Of a stretch of DNA of 64,000 bases, positions 49,195 through 61,590 are shown one piece after another (position 1 is the stretch's first letter; every line of letters starts with the position of its first letter). Source of the stretch: Thermanaeromonas sp. (lineage in GTDB: Bacteria > Bacillota > DSM-521 > Neomoorellales > Neomoorellaceae). Position numbers and translations under genes: made by a program. The notes under the pieces are model-generated. The model was not told the origin of the DNA and searched no databases. It saw only the letters and a program-made list of their open reading frames with translations. The stretch spans positions 1 to 64,000 of the forward strand of contig NZ_JAKKUR010000007.1 in the NCBI RefSeq assembly GCF_021890735.1, given 5' to 3'.

Positions 49195-49893
49195 ATGTTG
49201 CAGTTCCTTAAATATCTATTATGGGACGATCCCTTTCAACCCTTCTTTCTTAAAGGGCTTCTGGTGATAAATCTTTTGGGGTCACTTTATGGTTATTATT
49301 GGTATCATGAGCAACTTTTGGCTACTCCTCTGGTGTGGTGGATCTTTACACCGGACAGCCCCCTTTCCACTTCGTTTTTTACTTTAACTTTAACCTTATT
49401 GTTGCTGGATACGAGGGAGGGGAAAAGGACAAAGACTTGTAAAAGATGCGGTGAGAGAAGGCCGGAAGGCTTACCTATCTCTACAAGTTACTTAGGTAGG
49501 AGTTATTTAAGCAGGAAGACTCAAGAGATTTTAGGAGTTCTTGCTTGTGCTACGCTCATAAAGTACGGGCTATGGGCAGTGGTAGTTATCGGGGATTATT
49601 GGATAAAGAGAGGCCCTGTACAGCCCGTAGAAACCCTACTGTTTTTAAGTCATCTGGGTATGGTGGCTCAAGGTTATCTTTTTTTGCGCCACTGGCCCTT
49701 TTACTTCGGGCAGGGGGTTTTGGTTGGTGCCTGGCTTATTCTTAATGATTACGTCGATTATGCTCTGGGGTGGCACCCTTACCTGTTCAGGCCAGACCAG
49801 GAGCCCCTGGCGGCTGCTGCAGCCCTTGCTTTGAGCGCCTGCTGGTTTCTTTATTGTCTAGGCAGGAAAATAACCGCGAACAAAGAATATTAA
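49195..49893 (+). CDS. DUF1405 / YpjA-like membrane protein
   Basis: NLLGSLYGYYWYHEQLLATPLVWWIFTPDSPLSTSFF. Confidence 0.75.
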   Translation: MLQFLKYLLWDDPFQPFFLKGLLVINLLGSLYGYYWYHEQLLATPLVWWIFTPDSPLSTSFFTLTLTLLLLDTREGKRTKTCKRCGERRPEGLPISTSYLGRSYLSRKTQEILGVLACATLIKYGLWAVVVIGDYWIKRGPVQPVETLLFLSHLGMVAQGYLFLRHWPFYFGQGVLVGAWLILNDYVDYALGWHPYLFRPDQEPLAAAAALALSACWFLYCLGRKITANKEY

Positions 49894-49927
49894 TATTAAT
49901 ACAAGGGGCAGAAAGAGGGTAGAAGGG

Positions 49928-51325
49928 ATGCGGGCCGGCATAGGGCTGCACCTAGAACAGAGCCAAAAATTGGTTATGACTCCGGAATTAAGGCAGGCCA
50001 TGGTTATTCTGCAGCTTTCTACCCTGGAGCTGAGCGAATACCTGGAGCAGGAGCTTCAAGAAAACCCTATTCTGGAGATAGGGGAAGAGGGCGAGTTTTC
50101 GGCCCCTGAAGGCCTGAACATACACCAGGAGGAAGGGGGCGAATTAAACCTAGACTGGGCAGAATATTTTGCCGATGGCAGCGACCTGGGCTTCGTATGG
50201 GGGCCCCGCGAAAAGCAAGAAGAACCTAACTTTAACAACTCCTTAGCCGCCGAAGGTCCAGGGCTTCACGATTATCTTCTTTTGCAGCTTAATTTAACCG
50301 TAAAGGATAAAAAGAGCTTATCCATCGGCAGCTTTCTTATTGGAAATATTGACCAGAACGGTTATTTAAAAATTTCAGTAAAGGAAGCGGCAGCGGCCCT
50401 TAAAGTCCATCCCGGCGAGGTTTGGCGGGTACTGGAAATAATTCAAGGGTTTGATCCGCCCGGCGTAGGCGCCCGGAATCTGGTGGAGTGTTTATTGTTA
50501 CAGCTCCGCCATTATAAAGAAGTGCCCGTGGGGGCAGAAAAGATCATACAACATTTTCTGCCTGATGTGGCCCAGGGTAAGCTCACCAAGATCGCCCGTC
50601 AGCTAAATCTTAGCCTGGCCGAGGTGCAGGCCGCGGTAGACTTTATCCGGAGCCTGGACCCGAAACCCGGCCGTACCTTTGGGAGCCACCGGGACGTGCG
50701 CTATATAGTCCCCGACGTAATAGTGGAGCGGGCCGGGGACGATTATGTAGTGTTGATAAACGATGTGGCTACTCCCAGGGTGAGGATCAACCCCCATTAC
50801 CAGGCCCTTTTGCGCCAGGGAGCTTGCGACCAAAAAACGCGCAAATTCCTGGAAGATAAATTGAATGCGGCTACCTGGATTATCCGCAGTATGGAGCACC
50901 GGCGGGTTACTTTATACCGCGTAGTACAGAGGATAGTTCAAGAGCAGCGGGAGTTCCTGGAGAAGGGGATAAAATATCTTAAGCCTTTAACCATGCGGCA
51001 GGTCGCAGAAGCGTTGGGGCTTCATGAGTCCACGGTTAGCCGGGCTACGGCCAATAAATATGTGCAAACCCCCCAGGGGTTGTTCGAATTAAAATTCTTC
51101 TTTGCCAATGGGATCGCCAAGAAAGACGGGGTGGCCGCGGCGGAAAGCATAAAAAAACTTATCGCCGAAGCCGTGGCCAAGGAGGATCCCTTCTCTCCGT
51201 TGACCGATCAGCAGCTTACGGAGCTTTTGAACAGGCAGGGTATACAGATTTCCCGCCGGACCGTGGCCAAGTACCGGGATGAACTGGGTATTCCTACGGC
51301 GGCACGGCGGAAGAGGTATAATTAA
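49928..51325 (+). CDS. rpoN: RNA polymerase sigma-54 factor
   Basis: EQSQKLVMTPELRQAMVILQLSTLELSEYLEQELQENPIL, RpoN box SRRTVAKYRDELGIPTAARRK. Confidence 0.97.
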   Translation: MRAGIGLHLEQSQKLVMTPELRQAMVILQLSTLELSEYLEQELQENPILEIGEEGEFSAPEGLNIHQEEGGELNLDWAEYFADGSDLGFVWGPREKQEEPNFNNSLAAEGPGLHDYLLLQLNLTVKDKKSLSIGSFLIGNIDQNGYLKISVKEAAAALKVHPGEVWRVLEIIQGFDPPGVGARNLVECLLLQLRHYKEVPVGAEKIIQHFLPDVAQGKLTKIARQLNLSLAEVQAAVDFIRSLDPKPGRTFGSHRDVRYIVPDVIVERAGDDYVVLINDVATPRVRINPHYQALLRQGACDQKTRKFLEDKLNAATWIIRSMEHRRVTLYRVVQRIVQEQREFLEKGIKYLKPLTMRQVAEALGLHESTVSRATANKYVQTPQGLFELKFFFANGIAKKDGVAAAESIKKLIAEAVAKEDPFSPLTDQQLTELLNRQGIQISRRTVAKYRDELGIPTAARRKRYN

Positions 51326-51361
51326 ATACGGGTGAGCCTAGCGTACGAATCAGGTATGAAG

Positions 51362-51392
51362 AGGTGGCCGGGGGGTCACCTTTAAATTTTTT
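51362..51392 (+). terminator. Intrinsic terminator after rpoN
   Basis: AGGTGGCC-GGGG-GGTCACCT then TTAAATTTTTT. Confidence 0.7.
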
Positions 51393-51486
51393 CTGGAAAA
51401 AGGATTTTGCCCGTAAATGTTGAATACAAAGAGGTGATTGTTGCCAACATCACGCTCATAATTTCCAGTTTCATCAGGTATAATAA

Positions 51487-52518
<1,032 letters not shown>

Positions 52519-52524
52519 AGCTTG

Positions 52525-52554
52525 GGGAGCGGTCGCCGCAAGGCGGCCGTTCCC
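52525..52554 (+). other. Strong intercistronic hairpin between gap and pgk
   Basis: GGGAGCGGTCGCC-GCAA-GGCGGCCGTTCCC, 13 bp with two G-U pairs, GNRA loop, no U-tract. Confidence 0.85.
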
Positions 52555-52595
52555 GTTGGAGCCTTAAAGTAATTTCTTCGAGGGGGGCTTTACCC

Positions 52596-53783
52596 GTGCA
52601 AAAGATGACCGTTAAAGATATAGACTGCGCCCAAAAAAGGGTGTTGGTGCGGGTCGATTTCAATGTGCCCATAGATAACGGTGAAGTGGCCGATGACACA
52701 CGTATACGGGCTGCCCTGCCTACCATTCGCTACCTTATGGAGCAGGGGGCGAAGGTTATACTCGTCTCACATCTGGGGAGGCCTAAGGGTAAAGTAAATG
52801 AAGCTTTGCGCCTGAACCCTGTGGCCAGAAGGCTGTCCGAGCTCTTGGACAAGCCGGTAAAAAAGGTAGATGACTGCATAGGGCCGGAGGTTGAAAAGGC
52901 GATCAATAACCTTAAGCCGGGGGAAGTCCTGCTTTTAGAGAATATACGTTTTTATCCGGAAGAGGAGAAAAATGACCCTGAATTTGCCAGGAAACTGGCT
53001 TCCCTGGCTGATATTTATGTAAACGATGCCTTTGGCGCTGCTCACCGTGCCCATGCCTCTACCGAAGGAGTTGCCCGTTATCTTCCTTCCGTCGCTGGCT
53101 TCCTTATGCAGAAGGAAATTGAAATCATGGGCAAGGCTTTAGCCGACCCTGAGCGCCCCTTCGTCGCCATCCTGGGCGGGGCGAAGGTTTCCGACAAGAT
53201 CGGCGTCATACGGAACCTCCTACATAAAGTAGATACCCTGCTTTTAGGCGGGGGAATGGCCAACACTTTCCTTAAGGCTAAAGGCTATTCTATGGGTAGA
53301 TCCCTTGTGGAAGACGATAAAGTACCCTTGGCTTCTGAGCTTATGGAGGAAGCGCAGAGGAGAGGCGTACGGTTGCTTTTGCCCGTGGACCTGGTGGTTG
53401 CCCAGGAGCTTTCTGCAGATTCCCCCTACAAGGTGGTAACGGTAGGGGAGGTACCGGAAGGGTGGATGGCCGTAGATATCGGGCCGGAGACCAGGCAGGC
53501 CTTTGCCGAGGCTTTAAAAGGAGCCCGCACGGTAGTTTGGAACGGGCCCATGGGTGTCTTTGAAGTAGAACCCTTCGCCGCGGGGACCGAAGCCGTAGCC
53601 CGCGCGGTGGCCGAAGTAAATGGTACCACCATTGTAGGTGGGGGAGATTCTGTGGCCGCGGTGGAGAAGGTGGGGGTGGCTGGCCGTATAACCCACGTTT
53701 CCACTGGTGGCGGGGCGTCCCTGGAATTCTTGGAGGGGCGTGAGCTACCGGGGGTTGCAGCTCTTAAAGATAAGGTTTCGTAG
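52596..53783 (+). CDS. pgk: Phosphoglycerate kinase
   Basis: [34 protein letters not shown], start GTG with GAGGGGGG SD. Confidence 0.98.
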   Translation: MQKMTVKDIDCAQKRVLVRVDFNVPIDNGEVADDTRIRAALPTIRYLMEQGAKVILVSHLGRPKGKVNEALRLNPVARRLSELLDKPVKKVDDCIGPEVEKAINNLKPGEVLLLENIRFYPEEEKNDPEFARKLASLADIYVNDAFGAAHRAHASTEGVARYLPSVAGFLMQKEIEIMGKALADPERPFVAILGGAKVSDKIGVIRNLLHKVDTLLLGGGMANTFLKAKGYSMGRSLVEDDKVPLASELMEEAQRRGVRLLLPVDLVVAQELSADSPYKVVTVGEVPEGWMAVDIGPETRQAFAEALKGARTVVWNGPMGVFEVEPFAAGTEAVARAVAEVNGTTIVGGGDSVAAVEKVGVAGRITHVSTGGGASLEFLEGRELPGVAALKDKVS

Positions 53784-53799
53784 GAAAAGGGGGAGGACC

Positions 53800-54576
53800 T
53801 TGCGCAGGACGATTATTGCCGGCAACTGGAAGATGTATAAGACGTCGGGAGAAGCCCGGCGCCTGGTGGAGGATTTAAAACCCCTCGTGGGTGCGAGTGA
53901 GGTAGAGATAGTAGTCTGCCCTCCTTTTACCGCCTTGGCCGCGGCGGCTAACGCTGCTTCCGGGTCCAATATAAGCGTGGGGGCCCAGGATATCTTCTGG
54001 GAGGATGAAGGCCCTTATACCGGTGAGGTTTCCGGGCCCATGCTAAAGGACCTGGGCTGCCGCTTCTGCATTATCGGGCACTCTGAGCGACGGCAGTATT
54101 TTGGTGAAACTGATGCTAACGTACGCAAGAAAGTGCGGGCTGCCTTCCGTTCGGGCCTAATCCCTATCGTATGTGTGGGGGAAACCCTGGCGGAAAGGGA
54201 AGAGGGGAAAACCCTGGAAGTGTGCCGGCGCCAGGTAGAAGAAGGGTTGGAAGGCCTTACTTCCGAGGAGGCCTCGAAATTGGTTGTGGCCTACGAGCCC
54301 GTCTGGGCCATAGGAACAGGTAGAACAGCGACTCCCCGGGATGCCCAGGAGGTCATAGGATTTATCCGGGAGCTTATAAGCAAGATGTACGGCGAGGATG
54401 CAGCCCGGCAGTGCCGTATCCAGTACGGAGGGAGTGTAAAACCGGAGAACATCGCTCCCTTCATGGAACAGCCGGATATAGATGGGGCCCTCGTGGGGGG
54501 AGCCAGCTTAGACCCTGTTTCCTTCGCGGCTATCGTAAATACGGCGGCAGAAGTTAAGAGAAGGCAAAAAATATAG
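53800..54576 (+). CDS. tpiA: Triose-phosphate isomerase
   Basis: RRTIIAGNWKMYKTSGEA, IIGHSERRQYFGETD, VVAYEPVWAIGTGRTATP. Confidence 0.98.
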   Translation: MRRTIIAGNWKMYKTSGEARRLVEDLKPLVGASEVEIVVCPPFTALAAAANAASGSNISVGAQDIFWEDEGPYTGEVSGPMLKDLGCRFCIIGHSERRQYFGETDANVRKKVRAAFRSGLIPIVCVGETLAEREEGKTLEVCRRQVEEGLEGLTSEEASKLVVAYEPVWAIGTGRTATPRDAQEVIGFIRELISKMYGEDAARQCRIQYGGSVKPENIAPFMEQPDIDGALVGGASLDPVSFAAIVNTAAEVKRRQKI

Positions 54577-54615
54577 CGAGGCTCAAACTTTATTTCTTAG
54601 GGAAAAGTCGTTTAA

Positions 54616-55932
<1,317 letters not shown>

Positions 55933-55946
55933 AGCAGGGCTTAGCG

Positions 55947-55975
55947 TTGAAATGTGTAGCCATATGTGCTACAAT
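55947..55975 (+). promoter_or_regulatory. Candidate SigA promoter upstream of secG
   Basis: TTGAAA-17 bp-TACAAT. Confidence 0.65.
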
Positions 55976-56119
55976 AAAAGCATTACATGACGGTATTGTG
56001 CTACACTAATTTTAACCCTTAACCAACATGCGGGCAGGAGCCTTTCTCTCTACTATAGTTACTGGAGGTACCGCCGGAGGTACCGCCCGGCCCGGACTGC
56101 TAGAGGGAGGTGAGGGATA

Positions 56120-56344
56120 GTGTTGAAGAGCTTACTGCTTTTCCTGCAAATCTTTGTAGCACTTGCCCTTATTGCTTCGATACTATTGCAATCGAGCCGT
56201 AGCGCAGGCGTTTCCGGGGTTATTGCCGGAGGAGCAGAAAGCCTTTTTGGTAAAAAGAAGGGTTTGGATGAATTCTTGGCCAAAATTTCTACCGGGCTGG
56301 CCGCAGCTTTCTTCATTTTTACCTTGCTACTATCCTTAGTTTAA
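56120..56344 (+). CDS. secG: Preprotein translocase subunit SecG
   Basis: LFLQIFVALALIASILLQSSRSAGVSGVIAGGAESLFGKKKGLDEFLAKISTGLAAAFF. Confidence 0.93.
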   Translation: MLKSLLLFLQIFVALALIASILLQSSRSAGVSGVIAGGAESLFGKKKGLDEFLAKISTGLAAAFFIFTLLLSLV

Positions 56345-56385
56345 ATTTTACGGGACGCTTAGTCACGGAACGGGGGTAGGTATCC

Positions 56386-58410
56386 TTGGATCTGCGCTGG
56401 ATGGCACCTTTGGCAGGTGTTCTGGCCCTGCTTTTTGCCTATTATCTTATTGTTAAAATCAACCGAGCGGATGCTGGTACTCCCCGCATGCAGGAGATAG
56501 CCGGAGCTATACAGGAAGGCGCCATGGCTTTTCTTTTGAGGGAATACCGTACCCTAGTGTTTTTCGTGCTGGGTATGGCAGCTTTAATTGTGATCACGGG
56601 AGTTTTGACTAAGGGCGCCGAAAGCATGCAGCCTGTGACAGCCGTTCCCTACGTCCTGGGAACCCTTTGCTCTGTAGGAGCCGGGTACATCGGGATGCGG
56701 GTGGCTACCAGAGCCAATGTACGTACCGCCAATGCTGCGCGCAAGAGTTTAAATGCGGCGCTAAATATTGCCTTTTCCGGCGGTTCAGTCATGGGGATGT
56801 GCGTGGTAGGTTTGGGCCTTTTAGGCCTGGGACTGGTTAATCTTCTTTTTTCAGACCCCAATATAATCAACGGCTTTGCCCTCGGAGCCAGTTCTATTGC
56901 CCTTTTTGCGAGGGTGGGCGGCGGTATCTACACCAAGGCTGCGGACGTAGGTGCTGACTTGGTAGGAAAGGTGGAGGCAGGGATCCCGGAAGACGATCCC
57001 AGAAACCCCGCTGTTATCGCTGACAATGTAGGGGATAATGTAGGCGATGTAGCTGGTATGGGCGCCGATTTGTTCGAATCTTACGTAGGGTCCATTGTAT
57101 CGGGGATCGCGTTGGGGGCTGCGCTGAGTATCCCCAACGGTACCCTGGTTCCTCTGATGCTGGCAGCGGTAGGTATTGTGTCCTCCATTATCGGGGCCTT
57201 TTTCGTTCGCACCGGTGACCAGGGTAACCCGCAGAAAGCCCTGAACACAGGAACCATGGTAGCTAGCCTCTTGGCTATCATTGGTACTTATATCGTTATT
57301 ACCGGGCTTCTGCCCGTGCGGTTCCAGGCGGGCAACAGCACCTACACGGAAACCGGGGTATTTTTGGCTACGGTGGCTGGCCTGGTAGCGGGTGTGCTTA
57401 TCGGGCGCATAACCGAATATTACACTTCCGGGGATTATCAGCCGGTGAGGGAGATCGCCAAGGCTTCTCAGACCGGTACGGCTACCAATATTATAGTAGG
57501 CTTAAGCACCGGTATGCTTAGTACCACTCTGCCCATTATCGTGATCGTTATAGCCATACTTGCGGCATACAAATTCGCAGGCCTTTACGGCATTGCCCTG
57601 GCAGCGGTAGGTATGCTTTCTACCACAGGGACTACGGTAGCGGTAGACGCTTACGGTCCCATAGCTGACAATGCCGGCGGTATTGCCGAGATGGCTGAAC
57701 TAGACCCCAAGGTGCGGAAGATTACCGATACCTTGGACTCCGTCGGTAATACTACGGCGGCTATCGGTAAAGGTTTCGCCATCGGTTCGGCTGCCCTCAC
57801 TGCCCTGGCCCTCATTTCGGCTTATATTACTTCGGCTAGAATTGCTTCTATCGATCTTGCAAGCCCCCGGGTGATAGCTGGGCTTTTTATCGGGGGTATG
57901 CTTCCCTTCCTTTTTGGAGCCCTTACGATGAAAGCCGTAGGAAGAGCAGCCTTTGATATGATCGAGGAAGTGCGGAGGCAGTTTAAGGAAATTCCGGGGC
58001 TCATGGAAGGAAAAGCTCGGCCGGACTATGCCCGGTGTGTAGCCATAAGCACAGGCGCTGCCTTGCGGGAAATGCTGGTCCCCGGCCTTCTGGCTGTGGG
58101 CGTGCCTCTTGTGGTCGGTCTCCTTCCCGGCCTGGGCAAGGAAGCCCTGGGAGGGCTTTTGGCCGGAGCAACGGTTACCGGTTTCCTGCTTGCGGTTATG
58201 ATGGCCAACGCCGGTGGTGCCTGGGACAACGCCAAAAAATACATTGAGGCTGGCCATTTCGGAGGCAAGGGTTCCGCAGCCCATGCTGCTGCAGTGAACG
58301 GCGACACGGTGGGTGATCCCTTTAAAGATACTGCCGGGCCTTCTATGAACATCCTCATCAAGCTCATGAGTATAGTTGCCCTGGTTTTTGCTCCGCTATT
58401 TATGATGTAA
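56386..58410 (+). CDS. hppA: Membrane-bound ion-pumping pyrophosphatase, K+-dependent type
   Basis: [70 protein letters not shown]-terminal [22 protein letters not shown]. Confidence 0.97.
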   Translation: MDLRWMAPLAGVLALLFAYYLIVKINRADAGTPRMQEIAGAIQEGAMAFLLREYRTLVFFVLGMAALIVITGVLTKGAESMQPVTAVPYVLGTLCSVGAGYIGMRVATRANVRTANAARKSLNAALNIAFSGGSVMGMCVVGLGLLGLGLVNLLFSDPNIINGFALGASSIALFARVGGGIYTKAADVGADLVGKVEAGIPEDDPRNPAVIADNVGDNVGDVAGMGADLFESYVGSIVSGIALGAALSIPNGTLVPLMLAAVGIVSSIIGAFFVRTGDQGNPQKALNTGTMVASLLAIIGTYIVITGLLPVRFQAGNSTYTETGVFLATVAGLVAGVLIGRITEYYTSGDYQPVREIAKASQTGTATNIIVGLSTGMLSTTLPIIVIVIAILAAYKFAGLYGIALAAVGMLSTTGTTVAVDAYGPIADNAGGIAEMAELDPKVRKITDTLDSVGNTTAAIGKGFAIGSAALTALALISAYITSARIASIDLASPRVIAGLFIGGMLPFLFGALTMKAVGRAAFDMIEEVRRQFKEIPGLMEGKARPDYARCVAISTGAALREMLVPGLLAVGVPLVVGLLPGLGKEALGGLLAGATVTGFLLAVMMANAGGAWDNAKKYIEAGHFGGKGSAAHAAAVNGDTVGDPFKDTAGPSMNILIKLMSIVALVFAPLFMM

Positions 58411-58457
58411 TCAGACGCAGCTCTCTAAAATAAAAGGCCTAGAGGTGAACTTAAACA

Positions 58458-59009
58458 TTGGTTCGCGAGGATGCCCTAAGGCTTCTGCACCAATACTTAA
58501 AGACACCCAACCTAATTAAACATTCTCTGGCTGTGGAGGCTGTTATGCGGGCCCTGGCCAGGCATTTCGGTGAAGATGAAGATAAATGGGGCCTGGCCGG
58601 GCTCCTACACGACATAGATTACGAGGAAACTAAGGGTGATCCCCAGCGGCACAGTCTGGTGGGCGGGGAGATCTTAGAGCGAGAGGGGCTGGATCCCGAT
58701 ATCGTATACGCTGTAAAGGCCCATAATGAGGCCCACCGTCTTCCCCGGGAAGACCGTTTAAGCCGCGCCTTGTACGCCACCGACCCCTTAACCGGGCTTA
58801 TCGTGGCCGCCGCCCTTATAAGGCCGGAGAAAAAGCTTGCGCCTTTAGATGTGCAGTTTCTCCTTAACCGGTATCATGAGAAGTCCTTTGCCCGGGGAGC
58901 CAACCGGCAGCAGATAGCGTCCTGCAGGGAACTGGGGTTATCTCTAGAAGAATTTTTGGCCTTAGGTTTGGAGGCGATGAAAGGGATAGCCGGGGAATTG
59001 GGTCTATAG
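58458..59009 (+). CDS. HD domain phosphohydrolase-like protein
   Basis: IKHSLAVEAVMRALARHF...GLAGLLHDIDYEETK. Confidence 0.9.
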   Translation: MVREDALRLLHQYLKTPNLIKHSLAVEAVMRALARHFGEDEDKWGLAGLLHDIDYEETKGDPQRHSLVGGEILEREGLDPDIVYAVKAHNEAHRLPREDRLSRALYATDPLTGLIVAAALIRPEKKLAPLDVQFLLNRYHEKSFARGANRQQIASCRELGLSLEEFLALGLEAMKGIAGELGL

Positions 59010-59082
59010 ACTTGCCAAACCAGGGGCGCCCAGGGGCGGCCAAAACAACAATACTAATGGCGGGGGCGGAAAGACGCTCCCT

Positions 59083-59766
59083 TTAATTTTCCTTTCCGTC
59101 ATTGTCCATCCTTTCCCGGTAATACTCCCACCTGTCCAAAAGCAGATTGCGGAGATAAGGCTCTAAATCAGGTACATGGAGAAGCCGGCCGAGCCACTGG
59201 CGGGCGAGACCGTAGTTACCCAGCCTCCCTTCCAGCTCACCTATAAGGTAAACCCATAAGTGGACTTCCCCCGGCGAAGCGGTATCTTCGTTGGCGTAGG
59301 CTTCCTGGTACAGTTCGCTGGCCCGGCGAAGGTAACGTTGCTCCTCCTCGACATTACGATTATACCTGTAGAACCAGCCTAGCCTTAGGCAGAGGCCGGC
59401 GAGGAGCGAGCTTTTTTCCTGATTGAGAGAGCCGGTGAGGTAAGCTAGCTTATACACCTTAATGGCCGTGGATAGATCGCGGCTACCGGTATAATCTTTG
59501 TATTTTATTTTCTTTATATACTGCTCGGTGATAAGTTCCCGGCGGTCCTTTTTAACCGGGCCAAAGTTTACCGTAAAGGCATACCCGCAATACGGGCATA
59601 CGGCGACATCGTAAAAGTAAGGATTTTCTCCCTCAAAATAACCGCAAAAATCGGTGTCGCGGCCTACCTGGCGTATGAAACTCGAGCGCACCTTCTTGTT
59701 AGTAAATTTTTCTTTACAAAATAGACATTGATAACGCTTATCGTACAGGGGTTCGAGTTTGGCCAT
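59083..59766 (-). CDS. DUF2225 family protein
   Basis: YQCLFCKEKFTNKKVRSSFIRQVGRDTDFCGYFEGENPYFYDVAVCPYCGYAF. Confidence 0.88.
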   Translation of the reverse strand: MAKLEPLYDKRYQCLFCKEKFTNKKVRSSFIRQVGRDTDFCGYFEGENPYFYDVAVCPYCGYAFTVNFGPVKKDRRELITEQYIKKIKYKDYTGSRDLSTAIKVYKLAYLTGSLNQEKSSLLAGLCLRLGWFYRYNRNVEEEQRYLRRASELYQEAYANEDTASPGEVHLWVYLIGELEGRLGNYGLARQWLGRLLHVPDLEPYLRNLLLDRWEYYRERMDNDGKEN

Positions 59767-59783
59767 CTCTTAGCCAACCTTTC

Positions 59784-60557
59784 TTAAGGTGAAGAAGGAA
59801 GAGTATCAGGACTTTGTTTTGCGTTGTTGGTTACGAAGGGGTTGTGTTTATAGATAACGACGTCGACGCGCCTGTTTTTTTTCCGGTTTTCCTCACTAGT
59901 ATTAGGGAACAGGGGATGGTATTCTCCATAACCTAAAGCTACGAAGCGAGTAGGATTTAACCCTGTATTTTCCGTAAAATAGCGTATTACGGTCGTGGCC
60001 CTCACAACCGAAAGCTCCCAGTTACTGGGGAACTGAGCGGTATTGATGGGCAGGTCGTCTGTGGAACCTACAACACCAATGTAGTTGGGTACGGTTTTTA
60101 GAAAGGCCGCTATTTTATCCAAAATGGGCAAGGCTTCAGGCCGGAGATTGGCTTCCCCTTTGTCGAAGAGGACGGAACCTGTAAAGCTTATTATAACCCC
60201 TTGCTCGTTTATGGTGATGAAGACTTCGTTTTTGAGGCCCTGCTCGGCTATGTATTCGCTTACCCCTGCGGCCAACGCACTTAAGGGATCACCGGGTTGT
60301 TCCGGCGGGACTACCGAAGGACCGCCGCCTAGCTCGGGAAGGATCATAGCCGAGCCTCCGGTAAAGATTTGGGCCAGGGCCTGGACCAGCTGCTGGTAGC
60401 GCACTATATCTACTTTGGAGATGGCATACATTACAATGAAGAAGGCCATGAGTAGCGTAATCAGATCGGCGTAGGTCAAAAGCCAGCGCATGATGCCGGC
60501 CGTTTCGTGCCCCCCCCCTTGGCCCTCATCTAGATCCATCTTGTCCCAGGAAGGCAA
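59784..60557 (-). CDS. motB: Flagellar motor protein MotB
   Basis: MRWLLTYADLITLLMAFFIVMYAISKVD plug/TM region; OmpA-like domain NWELSVVRATTVIRYFTENTGLNPTRFVALGYGEYHPLF. Confidence 0.93.
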   Translation of the reverse strand: MPSWDKMDLDEGQGGGHETAGIMRWLLTYADLITLLMAFFIVMYAISKVDIVRYQQLVQALAQIFTGGSAMILPELGGGPSVVPPEQPGDPLSALAAGVSEYIAEQGLKNEVFITINEQGVIISFTGSVLFDKGEANLRPEALPILDKIAAFLKTVPNYIGVVGSTDDLPINTAQFPSNWELSVVRATTVIRYFTENTGLNPTRFVALGYGEYHPLFPNTSEENRKKNRRVDVVIYKHNPFVTNNAKQSPDTLPSSP

Positions 60558-60574
60558 AACGAATCCCCTCCCTT

Positions 60575-61351
60575 CTATTCTTCCCGGCGCCGTTCAGGGG
60601 ACGGCTTTTCCTGGAGCTTAAGTATCTCCAACTCCCTCCGGATAAGGCGGGGATTTTTACCCTGCACAATACCTAAGATGCCGTCAAGTATTATCTGGTT
60701 TGCTACTAGTTCTTCTGCTGCTTTAGCTTTAAGTTTAGCGGCAATGGGTAACCACAAAATATTAGCGGTAGCAATTCCGTAGAACGTGGCGAGGAAAGCT
60801 ACGGCGATGGAAGCGGCCAGTTGGTTTACATCGCTAATATTGCTTAACACATGAACCAGGCCCACTACCGTCCCTATAATTCCCATTGTAGGAGCATAAC
60901 CCCCGGCCGTCTCGAAGATGGCGGCTGCCTGTTTGGCCTGGCGTTGCCGTTGAATTATTTCATTTTCCATGATACGGCGTATCTCCTCAGGATCTATACC
61001 GTCTATGGCAAACCCCAGGCCGTTCCGTAGGAGGGGGTTTTCTTCTTGGTTGGCGTGGGATTCTAAGGCGAGAAGCCCTTCGCGCCTGGCTATTTCTGCT
61101 AGACGGACCAAATTGTCAATCAATTCGTCTAAATTGGTCTTGTCGCGGGTAAAGGCCTTAACCAGAAGGGCGGGGACACGCTGGATCTCCCGCATCGGGA
61201 AGGAAAACATGGTAGCTCCAATGGTCCCACCTAAGATTATCACCAAGGCCGGCAGGTTTAGCATTCCGCTAAGATTTATACCTTCCATAAGTATAGCGAC
61301 TACGAGGGCAAGTACAGCAAGGGATAAACCGATGATGCTGGAAATATCCAT
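60575..61351 (-). CDS. motA: Flagellar motor protein MotA
   Basis: MDISSIIGLSLAVLALVVAILMEGINLSGMLNLPALVIILGGTIGATM. Confidence 0.93.
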   Translation of the reverse strand: MDISSIIGLSLAVLALVVAILMEGINLSGMLNLPALVIILGGTIGATMFSFPMREIQRVPALLVKAFTRDKTNLDELIDNLVRLAEIARREGLLALESHANQEENPLLRNGLGFAIDGIDPEEIRRIMENEIIQRQRQAKQAAAIFETAGGYAPTMGIIGTVVGLVHVLSNISDVNQLAASIAVAFLATFYGIATANILWLPIAAKLKAKAAEELVANQIILDGILGIVQGKNPRLIRRELEILKLQEKPSPERRREE

Positions 61352-61364
61352 GAAGCCTGCGGTG

Positions 61365-61389
61365 AAAAAGCCCCTCTTAAAAGGGCTTT
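61365..61389 (-). terminator. Terminator-like hairpin in the motA leader
   Basis: Reverse strand AAAGCCC-TTTTAAGAG-GGGCTTTTT, 14-39 nt upstream of the motA ATG. Confidence 0.5.
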
Positions 61390-61590
61390 ACACCTGTCAC
61401 CTCCTATATATTTCCATGGCATCCGTAACCGAGCTACCTACCTGTATTATATCGGCTTAAAAAGACAAAAAGAAAGCTTTTCTTACAACAAATAGCACGC
61501 TTTAAACGGTCACGTCGTTGTTTTAAAACTAGCACGAGAAGAATATTATAATTTCTGTACAGCGAACTCAAAAGCGGAGGTGGCCGGCCC

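Noticed and set aside
59020-59038. CCAGGGGCG direct repeat between HD-domain gene and DUF2225 gene
   Set aside because: Very short GC-rich repeat in a convergent gap with no other signal.
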